Below are positions 26,525 through 35,567 of a stretch of 64,000 bases of DNA, one piece after another. The first letter of the stretch is position 1. Each line of letters starts with the position of its first letter. Under the pieces are notes generated by a model. That model searched no databases. It was not told the DNA's origin and was given only the letters and a program-made list of their open reading frames with translations. Both the position numbers and the translations under genes were made by a program. Source of the DNA: CBDFKS01 sp965248905 (GTDB lineage Bacteria > Chloroflexota > Dehalococcoidia > Lucifugimonadales > JAGWBF01); assembly GCA_965248905.1 (NCBI GenBank), contig CBDFKS010000004.1:62001-126000 (forward strand), in the 5' to 3' direction.

Positions 26525-27343
26525 TCATCGCTCGGCCGAGTCCTTTACACGGACCGCCTGTCCCAAGGGCAGGACCACCGGGGTCTTATGGACCGGATGC
26601 TGAATGACCGAGACCGGGGCCCCGAATACTTTGGACATCACCTCTTCCGTGAGAACCTGGGACGGCTCTCCGATGGCGTATATCCGTCCCATATAAAGGG
26701 CGGCTATCCGGTCGCAGTATTGCCCCGCTAAAGTGAGATCGTGTATAGCCACCAGAACCGTGATGTTGGTGGTGCTTCTTATTCTCTCGATCGTGTCGAA
26801 GACGCTGGACTGAAAACTGATATCCAGGTGCGCTGTAGGCTCGTCCAGCAGAAGTACAGGTGTCTCCTGGGCCAGGGCACGGGCTATGAACACCCTCTGC
26901 AGCTCGCCTCCTGATAAGGAGGAGGCTGGACGTTGCGCAAACTGCCAGGTGTCGGTGAGCTCCATGACCCGCCTACACATATCGATATCTTCCCGTCCCT
27001 CCCACTGAAGCAACCCTAAATGTGGGTTCCGACCCATCAAGACCACCTCCAGAGCGGTGAATCCCGAGGGCACGGCAGGACTCTGCTGGACCATGGCTAC
27101 CAGTCTGGCCTTCTCCCTGGGCGGTAGGGCGCGCACCTCGCGACCCTGGATATGGACGTTACCTCTCTTGGGAGTAAGGGTCCCACAGACAATTCTGAGG
27201 AAGGTGGTCTTGCCGGAGCCATTGGGGCCAACCATACCCACTATCTCCCCCAAGCCGGCTTCCAGATTTATTTCTTCGAGAATCGTGTCCTGGCCATAGG
27301 AAAAGCCGACGCCAGTTGCGCTCAACGGGACCGCATGACTCAT
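26525..27343 (-). CDS. btuD: corrinoid ABC transporter ATP-binding protein
   Basis: 272 residues of the FecE/BtuD ATPase family: Walker A GPNGSGKTT near residue 40, signature LSGGELQRVFIARALAQ, Walker B VLLLDEPTAHLD, and a switch His in VAIHDLTLA. It energises import through the BtuC-like permease, whose gene overlaps it by 4 bases. Corrinoid rather than siderophore transport is inferred from the riboswitch and the flanking cobalamin genes. Confidence 0.93.
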   Translation of the reverse strand: MSHAVPLSATGVGFSYGQDTILEEINLEAGLGEIVGMVGPNGSGKTTFLRIVCGTLTPKRGNVHIQGREVRALPPREKARLVAMVQQSPAVPSGFTALEVVLMGRNPHLGLLQWEGREDIDMCRRVMELTDTWQFAQRPASSLSGGELQRVFIARALAQETPVLLLDEPTAHLDISFQSSVFDTIERIRSTTNITVLVAIHDLTLAGQYCDRIAALYMGRIYAIGEPSQVLTEEVMSKVFGAPVSVIQHPVHKTPVVLPLGQAVRVKDSAER

Positions 27344-28440
27344 ATAATCACCTTCCTGCCCTTCCTTAGCAGGTAGAGGAAGAAGGGTGCACCACAGAAG
27401 GCGGTGACTATCCCGACCGGCAGTTCGCTGGGGCTGACAACGGTGCGGGCTGTCAGGTCCGCCAGGATCAGAAACCCGGCGCCCGTGACCATGGCCATGG
27501 GCAGGAGCGTGCGATAGTCGTTACCCCAAACCAGCCTAATGGCGTGGGGAGCTATTATGCCCACGAAGCCTATGATGCCGCTCACCGATACGGCGGCGGC
27601 CGCAGTGAGGGAAGCCAGGGCTATGAGAATTATCTTGGTCTTCTCAACGTTGACCCCAAGCTGTTTGGCCTCCTCCTCCCTGAGCTGGAACATGTTAAGG
27701 ATTCGAGCGTAGGCGATCATTACCACCACGCCTGGAACCAGATAGGGTAAAACCGTGTACACATCGTCCCACTGGGTGCCGATAAACCCTCCCAGAATCC
27801 AACTCAGGAGGGGCCTTACGTCGGGATCGCTGCTTATCATCAAGTAGCTGGTCACCGCCCCGGCCAGGGCTGATATGGCTAGGCCCGCCAATATAAGGGT
27901 GAGTAGGGGTAGCTCCCCCGATTGTCGCGCAACCCCGTAGGCAACGGTAACGGCCACGATAGCTCCTGCGAACGCCGCTAGCGGCAGGACACTGAACCCA
28001 TGGAAGTAAACAGGTACACTGGTAAGGAGCACGACGGTAGCCCCTAAGGCAGCACCCGCTGCCACTCCTATGAAATAGGGGTCGGCTAATGGATTCCGGA
28101 ATAAGCCCTGATACGTGGCTCCTGAAATCGCCAAAGCCGCTCCCACCAGACCGGCCAGCGCGATCCTCGGAAATCGTAGCTGCCAGATTATGGTATGCCA
28201 GCTATCGGGCCAGGTGGAGTCGAAATCCACGAATGGTAGTCCGTTGAGCACGATCTTCGCGGCGGTGGAAGGAGGCACGTACACGGAGCCTATGCCCAAT
28301 GCCAGTAGCGCAATGAGCAGCACCACCACTACGCCGATGCCAAGGCGCCACCAGGGGTAGGACAGGTACAAGGGCACAGGGCGCGGTTCGGCCTCCTTGC
28401 TCGTGGGCCTCATAGCCCCTATGGAGATCCGAAGTCCCAT
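27340..28440 (-). CDS. btuC: corrinoid ABC transporter permease, FecCD/BtuC family
   Basis: 366 residues with about ten hydrophobic segments. Family motifs include GLVGAALAISGATYQGLFRNPLADPYFIGVAAGAALGA, the coupling region LGVNVEKTK, and SGIIGFVGIIAPHAIRLVWGNDYR near the C-terminus. The first ~35 residues form a basic cytoplasmic extension. The gene starts one base after the binding-protein stop and overlaps btuD by 4 bases, indicating tight operon coupling. Confidence 0.94.
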   Translation of the reverse strand: MGLRISIGAMRPTSKEAEPRPVPLYLSYPWWRLGIGVVVVLLIALLALGIGSVYVPPSTAAKIVLNGLPFVDFDSTWPDSWHTIIWQLRFPRIALAGLVGAALAISGATYQGLFRNPLADPYFIGVAAGAALGATVVLLTSVPVYFHGFSVLPLAAFAGAIVAVTVAYGVARQSGELPLLTLILAGLAISALAGAVTSYLMISSDPDVRPLLSWILGGFIGTQWDDVYTVLPYLVPGVVVMIAYARILNMFQLREEEAKQLGVNVEKTKIILIALASLTAAAAVSVSGIIGFVGIIAPHAIRLVWGNDYRTLLPMAMVTGAGFLILADLTARTVVSPSELPVGIVTAFCGAPFFLYLLRKGRKVII

Positions 28441-28441
28441 C

Positions 28442-30412
28442 CTAATATGGCCCTGCCTGGAATAGCTCAGGGTGAATCAGTGCAGCGATCTCTTCAATTC
28501 CGTCCACCGTTCTAAGCCCTGCCACACTGATAGGACTGGCATCTACCGTATACACCCTCCCTTCCTTAATAGCCGATATATTGGCAAAGGCCGGGTTGCT
28601 CTGGATTTCCTCTGCCCTTCCGGGGAAGGTGGTAACTATCACCTGGGGGTCTCTCTCTACTATCACCTCGGGACTTAGCTGGACATAGCCCGTGATGTCC
28701 TGGGCAATATTCTCCGCCTTAAGCAAGGTATAGATGCGTCCTATGAGGGTATCAGGGCCGGCCGTCCAGAAATCTGACTGGTCATGAAATACCCTGGGAC
28801 CGGCTTCGACGGAAGCCAGTTTGCCCAGCAGGTCGTTCACCCTCGCTTCGAAACCTTTAGCTACCTCCTCCGCGCCATCTACATTACCGACAATTTGCCC
28901 CCACGTGCGGATCTGCGCAGCTATCTCTGGCAAGTCTTCGGGCGTATCTAGATACAATACCTTGATTCCCAGCTCCTCCAGGTCAGGAACGGAGCTACCG
29001 TAGAATGTGTATATCAGGTCGGGCTCTAGTTCAAGAATCTTCTCGAAATTGATGTTGAATGAGTCGCCCACCTTGGGTATGGCTTCCGCCTCGGGCGGAT
29101 AGTCAGCATATATATGTGTCCCAGCTAAACGATCCCCTTCTCCCATAGCAAATAAAAACTCAACCGGCGCTGAGCCGTAAGCGACTATACGTTGTGGCGG
29201 TTCAGTGAAGGACACCACCTTTCCATCGCTATCGGTAATCAAAACTGGCGCAGGTGTGGCTATGGCCAAGCCGAACTGTTCCGGATGGACCAACTTGGCC
29301 AGCTCCTCGATTCCGTCGACCGTCCTGAGTCCCGCCACACTGATGGGACCGGCATCTACTGTGTACACCCTGCCTTGTTTGATGGCCGTCACATCGCTGA
29401 AACCAGGGTTGCTCTCAATAGCATCCGCCCTGCCGGGAAAGGTCGTTACGATCACCTGGGGATCCCTCTCCACTATCACTTCGGGGCTTAGCTGGGCATA
29501 GCCCGATACCCCTACGGCGATGTTGTTAGCTTTTAGCAAAGTATAGATCCGTCCTATAAGGGTATCGGGGCCGGCGGTCCAGAAATCCGACTGGTCATGA
29601 AACACCCTGGGACCAGCTTCAACGGACACCAACTTGCTCAGTAAATTATCAACCCTAGCTTCGAAACCTTTGGCTACCTCCTCAGCCCCCTCCACATTTC
29701 CTACAATCTTTCCCCAAGTCCGGATCTGCTGCGCTATCTCTGGCAAAGTGTCGGGCGTATCAAGGTATAGCACCTTGATTCCCAGCGCTTCCAGGTCGGG
29801 AACCGAGCTACCGAAAAAGGTGTATATCAGGTCGGGCTCAAGCTCAAGAATCTTCTCAAAATTGATATTGAAGGAATCACCCACCTTGGGTATGGCTTCG
29901 GCCTCCGGGGGATAAGTTGCGTAAATATGGGTCCCCGCCAAACGATGCCCCTCGCCCATGGCAAACAAAAACTCAACCGGCGCAGAGCCATAGGCTATTA
30001 TGCGTTTAGCCGGCTCATCGAAGGTCACTTCATTCCCGGCACCATCGGTGATGGTCAATGGGAAACCAGCAGGTGCCGGTGCGAGGGTAGCTGGTGGAGG
30101 AGGTACAGACGTAGCCGTCGGCTCTGGCGTAGGGGTAACTCCTTGGGGCGCTGTGGTCGGGGTCGGAAAAAATGTCCCCTGGAGCGAAGGGGTCGACCTG
30201 GGTACAGACAATGGTGCCGAGGTCGGTGCTGGAGTTTCCGATATGGATGTGGCTGCGGGTTGAGCAGGTGGAGTTGGTGTGAAAGTCGGGTCTGGTGTCG
30301 CCGTGGAATCGTCCCCACAAGCGAGCACCAGGGCCAGCATTACCACTATCACGCTCCCGAGCACCAATTTCGATGACGTCATCAGCCTTGTTGTTAGGTT
30401 AACCGGTGCCAT
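28442..30412 (-). CDS. corrinoid-binding lipoprotein with two tandem BtuF domains
   Basis: 656 residues, roughly double the usual size. A lipoprotein signal ends at LVLAC (Cys32), followed by a Pro/Thr-rich linker to about residue 117. Domain 1 (about 118-380) and domain 2 (about 389-652) are near-duplicates with a period of 271 residues; both carry AYGSAPVEFLFAMGEG, PKVGDSFNINFEKILELEPD and DQSDFWTAGPDTLIGRIYTL. Each domain resembles a complete periplasmic binding protein of the BtuF/FepB type. One polypeptide could therefore offer two corrinoid sites, or one site could differ in ligand. It lies between cbiA and btuC in the cobalamin operon. Confidence 0.92.
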   Translation of the reverse strand: MAPVNLTTRLMTSSKLVLGSVIVVMLALVLACGDDSTATPDPTFTPTPPAQPAATSISETPAPTSAPLSVPRSTPSLQGTFFPTPTTAPQGVTPTPEPTATSVPPPPATLAPAPAGFPLTITDGAGNEVTFDEPAKRIIAYGSAPVEFLFAMGEGHRLAGTHIYATYPPEAEAIPKVGDSFNINFEKILELEPDLIYTFFGSSVPDLEALGIKVLYLDTPDTLPEIAQQIRTWGKIVGNVEGAEEVAKGFEARVDNLLSKLVSVEAGPRVFHDQSDFWTAGPDTLIGRIYTLLKANNIAVGVSGYAQLSPEVIVERDPQVIVTTFPGRADAIESNPGFSDVTAIKQGRVYTVDAGPISVAGLRTVDGIEELAKLVHPEQFGLAIATPAPVLITDSDGKVVSFTEPPQRIVAYGSAPVEFLFAMGEGDRLAGTHIYADYPPEAEAIPKVGDSFNINFEKILELEPDLIYTFYGSSVPDLEELGIKVLYLDTPEDLPEIAAQIRTWGQIVGNVDGAEEVAKGFEARVNDLLGKLASVEAGPRVFHDQSDFWTAGPDTLIGRIYTLLKAENIAQDITGYVQLSPEVIVERDPQVIVTTFPGRAEEIQSNPAFANISAIKEGRVYTVDASPISVAGLRTVDGIEEIAALIHPELFQAGPY

Positions 30413-30471
30413 ACTTACCTCTCCTGTGACTTGATTCTCCGAGAGCCGATGCGGCCCGTCTACATGAAGGA

Positions 30472-31857
30472 TTACTTGGTCATATTTACAGTTTTAGCCG
30501 CGCACGTCTCCACGAATCGTGGCGCCAACGAGGGGTCACTACCCAAATGCAGATGAACGTAGGATGCCCACACACTGCCCGCTCGGAAGCCTTCCAGCCG
30601 CCCTCCTTGATCTTGCACAGTGTAAAGAGCGTCTTGCTCGGCCGGAGCCCCTTCCTGGGTAGACCAGTGGAACTCGTGGCCTCTCACCTTCTGACTTTTC
30701 TTGAGCAACGGGCCATCCACGACAGCCTCCAGCTCCCGGTAGCCAAGACTCAGACGGCTCTGGGACATGGACGAAGAGACGGGGATGAGACCCATCATTT
30801 GATGCTGGGTACCCTGCAAGTCCACCAGCTTCTCACCAAGATACATAAGACCACCACACTCGCCATAAATGGGAATACCCTGCTGAGCAGCATCTCGTAT
30901 AGCCTTCTTCATCACATGGTTCCGTGCCAGCTCGGCGGCGTACATCTCTGGAAACCCACCGCCTATATAAACGCCACCAACTCCACTGGGTAAGGTCTTG
31001 TCTTCCAGTGGACTGAAGGGCACAAGCTCGGCTCCCCACGCTTCCAGCAGGTCCAACGAGTCCTGGTAGTAGAAATTGAAGGCTCTGTCCATAGCGATAG
31101 CGATGGTGGCCTGCTTCGGGAGCGCAGTTGGTGGATATACACTGGTTTTCGCTTCGGGAGTGTCGGCCTTACCGGCTAGATCTATTATCGAATCTAGGTC
31201 TATGGTCTCTTCAATCTGGTTGATCAGGCGGTCGTACCATGCCCGTACCACAGTGCCTTCCATGGTGGGAATCAGACCCAGATGACGCTCAGGCTGAGTG
31301 AGGTCGTCTCGGTAGGGGGTGTAGCCCATCACGGGCAACCCGGTGGTGGCTTCTATTTGGGGCTTACAAAACTCCAGGTGACCCGGACCGGACACACCGT
31401 TTAACACAACTCCGGCAATGCAGACATCGGGATCGAAACGTTGGAAGCCCAGCACCTCGGCAGCCACGCTTCTGGCCACCTTTGATGCGTCCACGACCAG
31501 CAGGACGGGGGCGCCTAGCAGCTTGGCCAACTCGGCAGTGGAGCCGACTTCGGAGAGGCTTGAGTGGCCGTCGTAGAGGCCCATGACGCCCTCGACTACC
31601 GCCAGGTCTCGGCCGGAACATGCCCGTTGGAACAGCTCCACGACAACATCTTTGGGAAGCAGCCAGGTGTCCAGGTTACGGCAAGGTACACCGCAAGCTA
31701 GCTGGTGATAGGATGGATCGATGTAGTCCGGGCCTGCCTTGAAGGGTTGTACTTTGTACCCTCGCCGTGTCAGGGAGGCCATGATACCCGTGGCTAAGGT
31801 GGTCTTACCAACGCCGCTACGCACCCCGGCGACTACTATGGTAGGCACAGTGGTCAT
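30472..31857 (-). CDS. cbiA: cobyrinate a,c-diamide synthase
   Basis: 461 residues. Amidates the a and c carboxyls of cobyrinic acid using glutamine and ATP. The N-terminal P-loop is AGVRSGVGKTTLATGIMASL, followed by VQPFKAGPDYIDPSYH. The C-terminal glutaminase domain has the catalytic Cys in GECGGLMYLG. It is the first gene of the operon, about 100 bases after the riboswitch terminator. I use cbiA rather than cobB because it cannot be told from sequence whether the substrate is the cobalt-containing form. Confidence 0.95.
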   Translation of the reverse strand: MTTVPTIVVAGVRSGVGKTTLATGIMASLTRRGYKVQPFKAGPDYIDPSYHQLACGVPCRNLDTWLLPKDVVVELFQRACSGRDLAVVEGVMGLYDGHSSLSEVGSTAELAKLLGAPVLLVVDASKVARSVAAEVLGFQRFDPDVCIAGVVLNGVSGPGHLEFCKPQIEATTGLPVMGYTPYRDDLTQPERHLGLIPTMEGTVVRAWYDRLINQIEETIDLDSIIDLAGKADTPEAKTSVYPPTALPKQATIAIAMDRAFNFYYQDSLDLLEAWGAELVPFSPLEDKTLPSGVGGVYIGGGFPEMYAAELARNHVMKKAIRDAAQQGIPIYGECGGLMYLGEKLVDLQGTQHQMMGLIPVSSSMSQSRLSLGYRELEAVVDGPLLKKSQKVRGHEFHWSTQEGAPAEQDALYTVQDQGGRLEGFRAGSVWASYVHLHLGSDPSLAPRFVETCAAKTVNMTK

Positions 31858-31959
31858 GGTGTGTTCCCAGCGGTAGAAGTAGGCCGGCTCGATCTATGAG
31901 GAGCTTGCAGCCTCGCCCAGGAATTAATGCCGGGCACCTGAATTTTGTCGGGTATGGTC

Positions 31960-31996
31960 AAAATAAAAACCCCTGGTCCTACTTCTGCCAGGGGTC
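31960..31996 (-). terminator. riboswitch-associated intrinsic terminator
   Basis: On the minus strand an ACCCCTGG/CCAGGGGT hairpin with an 11-base loop is followed by GTTTTTATTTT. It lies between the cobalamin riboswitch and cbiA, the position expected for the expression platform. An additional stem with GTGTCTT/AAGACAC arms lies between aptamer and terminator (about 32020-32040) and may take part in antitermination. Confidence 0.88.
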
Positions 31997-32074
31997 TCAA
32001 TATGTTGCCCTTCGGGTAGTCGTGTCTTTGCCAAGACACCTACTATCCAGGAGCTACTTCCGTTCTGCGCAGAG

Positions 32075-32250
32075 TAGGACTCCACGTTTCCGGGCAGGTC
32101 TCCTGGCTTACGGATCTATGCTGGGCCAAGCCTTCCCATCTTCTTCAAGACAGTGGCAAGTTGGCCGGCTCCCCGCTTACAGTGGCGCTACCACGGCGGA
32201 TTTACACCGCCTTCCCTATTAAACCCATGGGGCACCCGGGACGCACTATT
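32075..32250 (-). ncRNA. cobalamin riboswitch
   Basis: Read on the minus strand, the aptamer shows the conserved core in order: GGGAAGGCGGTGTAAATCCG (after 32222), then GCCACTGTAAGC, and the B12 box AGCCAGGAGACCTGCC (32093-32108). These are the defining elements of the cobalamin riboswitch family. It sits just downstream of a consensus promoter and upstream of an intrinsic terminator and the cbiA-btuFCD-cobO-cobQ operon, so it should switch the operon off when cobalamin is plentiful. Confidence 0.96.
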
Positions 32251-32278
32251 AATTTGGTAAGCTGCTTAATACAATGCT

Positions 32279-32307
32279 ATTATATGTAGTCTGCCCAGCG
32301 CTGTCAA
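32279..32307 (-). promoter_or_regulatory. perfect consensus sigma70 promoter of the cobalamin operon
   Basis: On the minus strand TTGACA (32302-32307) and TATAAT (32279-32284) match consensus at all 12 positions with an exact 17-base spacer. Transcription would begin around 32272, right before the riboswitch aptamer. A strong constitutive promoter suits control by transcription attenuation. Confidence 0.88.
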
Positions 32308-32354
32308 TTAATAAGGAATTCTCCCCGTAGCTCTAGATAGACGGAGGTATCGGC

Positions 32355-33719
32355 ATGGACAAGATAGTGGATTACTTGAGCTCCTACGCCACCGACCTAA
32401 AGTATGAAGATATACCAGCCCCGGTGATCCAGCAGACCAAGCGCATGATGGTAGACACGTTAGGTTGCGCGTTAGGGGGCTTCTCCAGTGAGCCAAGCAG
32501 AATCGCCAGAGAGATGGCAGACACCGTCACCAGTAGCCAGCCCGCCACTATTTTTGGCAGCGGCCAGAATACCAGCCCGGACCTTGCCACCTTCGCCAAC
32601 GGGGTGATGATCCGGTACCTGGACTTCAACGACGGCTACACAGGCAAAGAGGCGGGCCACCCCAGCGATGCCATCGCCGCCGTGCTCTCCCCTGGCGAGA
32701 TAGCCCATGCCGATGGCAAGACTATCCTCACCGCTACAGTACTGGCCTACGAAGTGTTCTGCCGCATGTGCGACGCCGTATCCGTGCGCAGCAAGAAATA
32801 CGATCACATTACCTTGGGGGTGATGGCGGCAGGCATCGGCGCGGCCAAAGCCCTCGGACTGTCCCGGGATCAGACCATCCAGACTCTGAACCTGTCCATT
32901 GCGCCCAATATCGCCCTATATCAGACTCGCATCGGGGATGTGTCCATGTGGAAGGGTTGCGCCTTCGCCAACGCCAGCCGCAACGCGGTCTTCGCGGCCC
33001 TGCTGGCCCAGCGGGGGCTCACCGGGCCCTCTCCCATATTCGAAGGCCTTGGCGGCTTTTTCAACGCAGTCAGCGGGGAACCCTTTAGCCTGGAGCCATT
33101 CGGAGGCAACGGCAACTCCTTCAAGATCATGGAGGCCACTATAAAACGCTTTCCATTGGGTCTATATTCCCAGACCGTGGTGGAAGCGGTGCTGGAAGTG
33201 CGAGACAAGCTGGCCAACATCGACGATGTGAAAGAGGTCCACGTCCGGACGTTGAAGAGCGCCGTTGAGATCATGGCCGGCGACCCGGAGAAGTGGCAGC
33301 CCGCCAATCGGGAAACGGCAGACCACAGCATACCCTACGCTGTAGGGGTAGCCCTGAAGTACGGATCGCTGGAGCAGCAGCATTTCGGAGACGAGTACCT
33401 GCGAAATCGTGAGCTGCTTGACCTGGTCCAGAAAGTGAAGGTCTCCGAATCCGAGGAGGCGAACCGGCGTGCACCCGAGGCAATGCTCTGTACCGTCGAT
33501 GTCGTTACGGGGGCTGGAGAGCATTTATCTTCCTCGGAGGTTCCCTATCATCGAGGTCATTGGAAAAACCCAATGTCCGACCAGGAGGTGGAGGAGAAGT
33601 TTCGCTCTCTGGCGAAGGGACTGCTGGAGCCGGCGAAGACGGACGCCCTTCTAGAGCGGTTATGGAACCTGGAGCAGGTGGATGATATCGGTCAGGTGAT
33701 AAGGATGATCAAATTTTAG
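32355..33719 (+). CDS. MmgE/PrpD family protein, copy 2
   Basis: 454 residues, paralogous to the protein encoded at 18768-20135: QQTKRMMVDTLGCALGGFSSEP near the start, RYLDFNDGYTGKEAGHPSDA near residue 94, SMWKGCAFANASRNAVFAALLA in the middle, ETADHSIPYAVGVALKYG near residue 317, and YHRGHWKNPMSDQEVEEKF near the end. GGAGG precedes the ATG. It is divergent from the cobalamin operon and monocistronic. The substrate is unknown. Confidence 0.88.
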   Translation: MDKIVDYLSSYATDLKYEDIPAPVIQQTKRMMVDTLGCALGGFSSEPSRIAREMADTVTSSQPATIFGSGQNTSPDLATFANGVMIRYLDFNDGYTGKEAGHPSDAIAAVLSPGEIAHADGKTILTATVLAYEVFCRMCDAVSVRSKKYDHITLGVMAAGIGAAKALGLSRDQTIQTLNLSIAPNIALYQTRIGDVSMWKGCAFANASRNAVFAALLAQRGLTGPSPIFEGLGGFFNAVSGEPFSLEPFGGNGNSFKIMEATIKRFPLGLYSQTVVEAVLEVRDKLANIDDVKEVHVRTLKSAVEIMAGDPEKWQPANRETADHSIPYAVGVALKYGSLEQQHFGDEYLRNRELLDLVQKVKVSESEEANRRAPEAMLCTVDVVTGAGEHLSSSEVPYHRGHWKNPMSDQEVEEKFRSLAKGLLEPAKTDALLERLWNLEQVDDIGQVIRMIKF

Positions 33720-33744
33720 GTACAAATAGAGGTTGATGCGTGAG

Positions 33745-34464
33745 TCACAGTGCGACTCCGGCTCCATGAATAAAGAATGCCTGAGTCCCTTTCAAGTCCA
33801 GGTCGAAACCAGCACTTTGGAAGGCCACGCTCAATTCGTCAGGATCATAGAAGACCTTTACTATTTCGAAGCTTTGTCCGTCGGGCAGAATCCGTGTGGA
33901 GGTTGAGGCGTGAGGTTCTGAAGCTAACCTATCGGGTTCCAATTGCCCTTCATGGTAACGAGAATCCGCCACGAAGATTGGTGTGCCGGAGCTCACCGCC
34001 TGGCGCACAATCTGCAAAAATCTGCCCAGATGGGTCCTCGGAATATGTGATAACCAAAAGGTCATCACTAGACCATCATATTTCTGATCCGGCTTCCACG
34101 TAAAAATATCGGTCTGGATGTACTCGACAAGTTCACTGGCAACTTTAGCTTTGTTGATCGCCAACATCCGTTCTGACGAGTCAATTGCAGTGACGTGAAG
34201 TCCCCGATCGACGATTCTCTCGGTCCAGATCCCAGTTCCGCATGCCAGTTCGAGTAGGTGACCGTGGAAGGGGACTCTTTGAAACTCAGCGTAGAGATTG
34301 TTGCACTCGTTGAACCACTGAAAGTTAGAAGCGGGACCTTTATCGTATCGTCCGCGCCTATACTACCAGTCGTCATATTCCGGAGCGCGAGCGTCGTAGT
34401 ACTCTTGCTGGGATTTTAGGAGCACCTGCTGATTCGGGTCGCCAGAAGGCGTTCGGGCTCGCAT
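33745..34464 (-). pseudogene. SAM-dependent methyltransferase interrupted by a TAG codon
   Basis: From ATG 34464 the frame reads MRARTPSGDPNQQVLLKS, then QQEYYDARAPEYDDW, then TAG at 34365-34363 (codon 34). The same frame then continues without another stop to 33745 as YRRGRYDKGPASNFQWFNE, LLELACGTGIWTERIVDRG and DSSERMLAINKAKV. This is a complete class I methyltransferase layout with the SAM-binding LACGTG motif. The simplest explanation is one nonsense change, perhaps TGG to TAG. An internal start at 34167 would lack the SAM motif and be non-functional. Confidence 0.8.
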
Positions 34465-34527
34465 TTGTCATCACTATGGCATCAAAACATGAATGCCATT
34501 TACTTCGATTATGCCTGGTACGAGCGT

Positions 34528-34670
34528 ACTAGTGCTTATTCAACGTAGATTTGATGCATGTCATTCTGAGCGGAAGGCGAAGAATCTGGTGGGGATGGAG
34601 GGCCCACGCCCTTCCAGATTCTTCGGTCGCTTAGCTCCCTCAGAATGACACTCTATTGAATTCTTGTTGA
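34528..34670. repeat. hybrid palindromic element, copy 3
   Basis: The left end ACTAGTGCTTATTCAACG followed by AGATTTGATGCATG matches the termini of the elements at 2024 and 13794. The core instead is the GTCATTCTGAGC palindrome (34560-34649) of the type at 9789. The right terminus (CTATTGAATTCTTGTTGAC) is a degenerate version of the matching inverted repeat. It lies between the broken methyltransferase and the LLM oxidoreductase; no gene is present. Confidence 0.7.
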
Positions 34671-34686
34671 CAAGACCCCAGCTATG

Positions 34687-35538
34687 CTATGAGACCAAGA
34701 CCACCTGAGCCATCTCCTCAAGCTGGGCCGCGGCTTCTTGCGTGGATTCCCCTTCTAGTCTGAGGATCGTTCGAATGGCGCCCGCCTCTCCGAAGCTATC
34801 GATCAGAGCCTTATCAGGAGGGAGGCCAAAGACAGAGATCTCTATGCTCTTGGGGTCCCGGCCTGCGACAATTGCCAGCTCGTCCAGAGTGGCACGCCCG
34901 GCCTTCACCTGCTCTGGGGTTATCCTGTTGGGCAACCATCCGTCGCCCCAGGCCACAACCCGGCGAAACACGTTTTCAGCCTTTCCGCCCAGGAGGACGG
35001 GTGGGTGGGGCTTCTGGGCGGGCTTTGGGAATGACCGCACCGGAGGAAAATCGTAATACTTACCGTGGTACTCTGATTCCCTCTTGGTCCATAGCTCCTT
35101 CATAGCCAGTATAGACTCACGGGTCTGGCTCCAGCGGTGGATGAAATTCCCACCCATGATCTCGGTTTCTTCCTTCAGCCAGCCCGCGCCGATGCCGAAA
35201 AGAAATCTGCCGTTTGAGTAATGGTCAAGAGTGGCGATCACCTTGCCTAAGACAAGAGGATTGCGCTCCGGGACGAGACAGATACCGGTCCCAAGCATCA
35301 GAGTCTTGGTGAGCGCTGAAGCACGTGCAAGCGCAATGAACGGGTCCATCATGTGAGAGTAGGACTGGGGAACGACCCCATCGTGAGACCCGGGAAATCG
35401 GGACTCGCTATGCACCGGCACGATGGGATGCTCTGGAGCCCAGATGGACTCAAATCCCAGGCTTTCAGCCTTTTGGGCGAGCACTCCAACGTCTACAGGT
35501 GCGTTTATTACTGTAGGCACCGCGATGCCGATCTTCAT
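34687..35538 (-). CDS. LLM-class F420-dependent oxidoreductase
   Basis: 283 residues of the luciferase-like fold. MKIGIAVPTV, GFESIWAPEHPIVP, LMLGTGICLVPERNPLVLGKVIATLDHYSNGRFLFGIGAGWLKEE and the later PVLLGGKAENVFRRVVAWGDGW match the group usually annotated as F420-dependent. AGGAGAG precedes the ATG. It lies 29 bases downstream of the NIPSNAP gene on the same strand, so co-transcription is likely. The substrate is unknown. Confidence 0.88.
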   Translation of the reverse strand: MKIGIAVPTVINAPVDVGVLAQKAESLGFESIWAPEHPIVPVHSESRFPGSHDGVVPQSYSHMMDPFIALARASALTKTLMLGTGICLVPERNPLVLGKVIATLDHYSNGRFLFGIGAGWLKEETEIMGGNFIHRWSQTRESILAMKELWTKRESEYHGKYYDFPPVRSFPKPAQKPHPPVLLGGKAENVFRRVVAWGDGWLPNRITPEQVKAGRATLDELAIVAGRDPKSIEISVFGLPPDKALIDSFGEAGAIRTILRLEGESTQEAAAQLEEMAQVVLVS

Positions 35539-35567
35539 GGGTCTCTCCTTCGGCTGGCCCCACTCCT

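Noticed and set aside
28442..30412. Possibility that the double BtuF is two separate genes fused by a sequencing error
   Set aside because: The linker between domains has no remnant signal peptide, lipobox or ribosome site, and the frame is continuous over 1.9 kb, so a genuine in-frame duplication is more likely.
34363..34365. TAG as pyrrolysine or another recoded residue in the methyltransferase
   Set aside because: Class I methyltransferases of this type are not known to use pyrrolysine, RF1 is encoded in the window, and no downstream insertion signal is visible.
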